Shown here: positions 6,172-7,584 of the stretch, piece by piece
Numbering within the stretch: the first letter of the stretch is position 1
How the letters are laid out: each line of letters starts with the position of its first letter
Origin: DATIRA01 sp964553405
GTDB lineage: Bacteria > Pseudomonadota > Gammaproteobacteria > Steroidobacterales > Steroidobacteraceae
Length of the DNA stretch: 7,584 nucleotides
NCBI GenBank assembly: GCA_964553405.1
Contig: CAZKLS010000119.1
Coordinates: 1-7,584 of the forward strand
Reading direction: 5' to 3'
Notes under the pieces: generated by a model
What the model was told of the DNA's origin: nothing
Database searches by the model: none
What the model saw: the letters and a program-made list of their open reading frames with translations, nothing else
Made by a program: the position numbers and the translations under genes

Positions 6172-7584
6172 TCAGTACTGGTCACTCGGGAACAGCATGA
6201 AGAACATGTCCTGGATGCGCTGCCACTCGCTGCGCGCGGGCTGGCGCGTGAGGACCTCATCCCCGGATACCCAGCGCAGCGAGCCATTGGCATCGAACTG
6301 GACGTTCCAGCTGTTCTCGGGACGCATGTCGCGCTCCATCTGGCGCGCCAGCTGCTCCGCCAGCCCCGGGCTCTCGATGATCACGCCCATTTCGGAGTTG
6401 ATGCCGATGGACCGCGGGTCGAGATTCATCGAACCGATGTACGCGCGCTTGCGGTCCACGACCAATGCCTTGACGTGAAGCCCCATGAATTGGGCCCTCG
6501 TAGGCGGCGTATCGGCGACTTCGGACTGTATCGCAGCGTCGGGTCGGATCTCGTACAGTTGGACGCCGGACTCGAGCATCGGCTTGCGCCACTGCTTGTA
6601 GTGGCTGTTGACCGCGGGGACGTCGTGCGACGCCAGTGAATTGGTGAGCACGCTGATCTTGACTCCGCGCCCACCGAGTTCGGCCATCTTCGCGATGCCA
6701 CGGTCGGCCGGGATGATGTAGGCGTTCGTGATCAGCAGCTCGCGCTCGGCCGTCGACACGAGGCGGTAGATCACCTCGATCATCTCGTGCCGAAGTCCCT
6801 CGTCCGTCGGCACATCCGAGTACACCTGGCTCGTCCCAAAGTGAAGCGAACCGCTCAGCTCAGCCAGCGCCGGTGAGGGATCCTGCCATTCGACAGGAAA
6901 GCGCTCGAGTGACTTCGCCGTGGCGAGTTCCTCGAGAATGTGCTCGCGCAGTGCGTCGCGCTCGGCCTCGGTGGTTTCCACCCCGAGTGCCGAGACCGGC
7001 AGCACCCACGCGCTGTTCCAGAACGAATCGAACACCGCGGACGCCTGCCGTGCGACCGGCCCGATCCCCAGCACGTCGAGATCGTGGAAGTTGTATTCCG
7101 GGTGCAGGCCCATGTAATCGTCGCCGATGTTGCGCCCGCCGAGGATCGCCGCACGGTTGTCCACGATCAGCGACTTGTTGTGCATGCGCTGGTTCAGGCG
7201 GTCGAGGTCGCCGACCATTTCGCCGACGCGACTGGAGATCGCCCGGTTCTTCCAGGGATTGAACAACCGCAGCTCGATGTTCGGGTGTGCATCGAGGATC
7301 GCCGCCCGGCTGTCCCGCTGCAGGACGGTGGCCGCATCGCTGAACATCGTGTTGATGTCGTCGACGATCATTCGTACCTTCACGCCGCGATTCGCGGCAT
7401 CGACGATGTGCTTGGTGAGGATTCTCCCAGCCGGGTCGCCGTACCAGAGGTAATACTGGAGATCGATCGAGTGCTGCGCGGCATCGATCAGGTTGATCCG
7501 CCAGCGCAGGCCGTCTTCGTTGCGGTCGAGCAGGTGAAAACCTGACACCTGGGCGCCCTGGCTGGCCGCAATGCCGGATTCGAG
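6172..7584 (-). CDS. ClsC-like cardiolipin synthase / phospholipase D family protein (5' end outside window)
   Basis: There are 470 codons and a TGA stop. The frame stays open to the window edge, so the real start lies beyond 7584. A GTG at 7548 is probably internal, because the 12 residues before it (ending AASQGAQ) still align with E. coli ClsC (SQHPGQCG). The protein shows two HxKxxxxD motifs of the phospholipase D superfamily: HNKSLIVD followed by GGRNIGDDY (7159-7182), and HVKALVVD followed by GSMNLDPRS (6454-6477). Other ClsC-like blocks are HSIDLQYYLWYGD, ILTNSLASHDVPAVNSHYKQWRK and the tail SEWQRIQDMFFMLFP. E. coli ClsC (473 aa) makes cardiolipin from phosphatidylglycerol and phosphatidylethanolamine at the inner membrane. 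This protein may do the same or another phosphatidyl transfer or hydrolysis. It is the first visible gene of the - strand cluster, and genes upstream of it are not visible. Confidence 0.92.
   Translation of the reverse strand, partial: LESGIAASQGAQVSGFHLLDRNEDGLRWRINLIDAAQHSIDLQYYLWYGDPAGRILTKHIVDAANRGVKVRMIVDDINTMFSDAATVLQRDSRAAILDAHPNIELRLFNPWKNRAISSRVGEMVGDLDRLNQRMHNKSLIVDNRAAILGGRNIGDDYMGLHPEYNFHDLDVLGIGPVARQASAVFDSFWNSAWVLPVSALGVETTEAERDALREHILEELATAKSLERFPVEWQDPSPALAELSGSLHFGTSQVYSDVPTDEGLRHEMIEVIYRLVSTAERELLITNAYIIPADRGIAKMAELGGRGVKISVLTNSLASHDVPAVNSHYKQWRKPMLESGVQLYEIRPDAAIQSEVADTPPTRAQFMGLHVKALVVDRKRAYIGSMNLDPRSIGINSEMGVIIESPGLAEQLARQMERDMRPENSWNVQFDANGSLRWVSGDEVLTRQPARSEWQRIQDMFFMLFPSDQY

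Noticed and set aside
5118..6200. Long + strand open frame antisense to the exported LssY_C gene
   Set aside because: The Arg/His-rich translation without recognisable domain is a compositional shadow of a well-supported - strand gene.
6940..7545. + strand open frame antisense to the ClsC-like gene
   Set aside because: It overlaps the first HKD motif of a strongly recognised enzyme, and its own translation shows no motif.

Overview
The window is GC-rich and almost fully coding, with the gene style of a high-GC Gram-negative proteobacterium. The envelope genes (outer-membrane barrel, lipoproteins with lipoboxes, a ClsC-type phospholipase D enzyme) and the Kbl and Tdh proteins, which align closely with the E. 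coli proteins from memory, favour Gammaproteobacteria. The genus cannot be named from sequence alone. I see no tRNA, rRNA, CRISPR array, insertion sequence or phage gene.

Left part, + strand (1-1172): the 3' end of kbl (2-amino-3-ketobutyrate CoA ligase) is followed after 20 nt by a complete tdh (L-threonine 3-dehydrogenase). Together they form the classic two-step route from threonine to glycine plus acetyl-CoA. This is ordinary housekeeping metabolism.

Right part, - strand (7584 down to 1198): five genes run convergently toward tdh. In transcription order they are: a ClsC-like cardiolipin synthase/phospholipase D with two HKD motifs, whose 5' end lies beyond the window; an exported protein with a LssY C-terminal domain (LssY_C), starting at a GTG; a second, diverged LssY_C protein with a lipoprotein signal; an alpha/beta-hydrolase-like lipoprotein with a GYSKG nucleophile motif; and, after a 143-nt gap, a POTRA-less Omp85/BamA-type outer-membrane barrel. 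The first four are separated by 13, -4 and 4 nt. Each of the three downstream starts has a good Shine-Dalgarno sequence in or next to the end of the gene before it, so they are very probably one translationally coupled operon.

The - strand cluster is the part worth attention. All five products are predicted to be membrane-associated, exported or surface-located. A lipid-synthesis/transphosphatidylation enzyme, two periplasmic or lipid-anchored LssY_C proteins, a possible esterase lipoprotein and an outer-membrane barrel suggest an undescribed envelope lipid synthesis, remodelling or transport system. That joint function is inference. The individual family assignments rest on motifs read directly in the translations.
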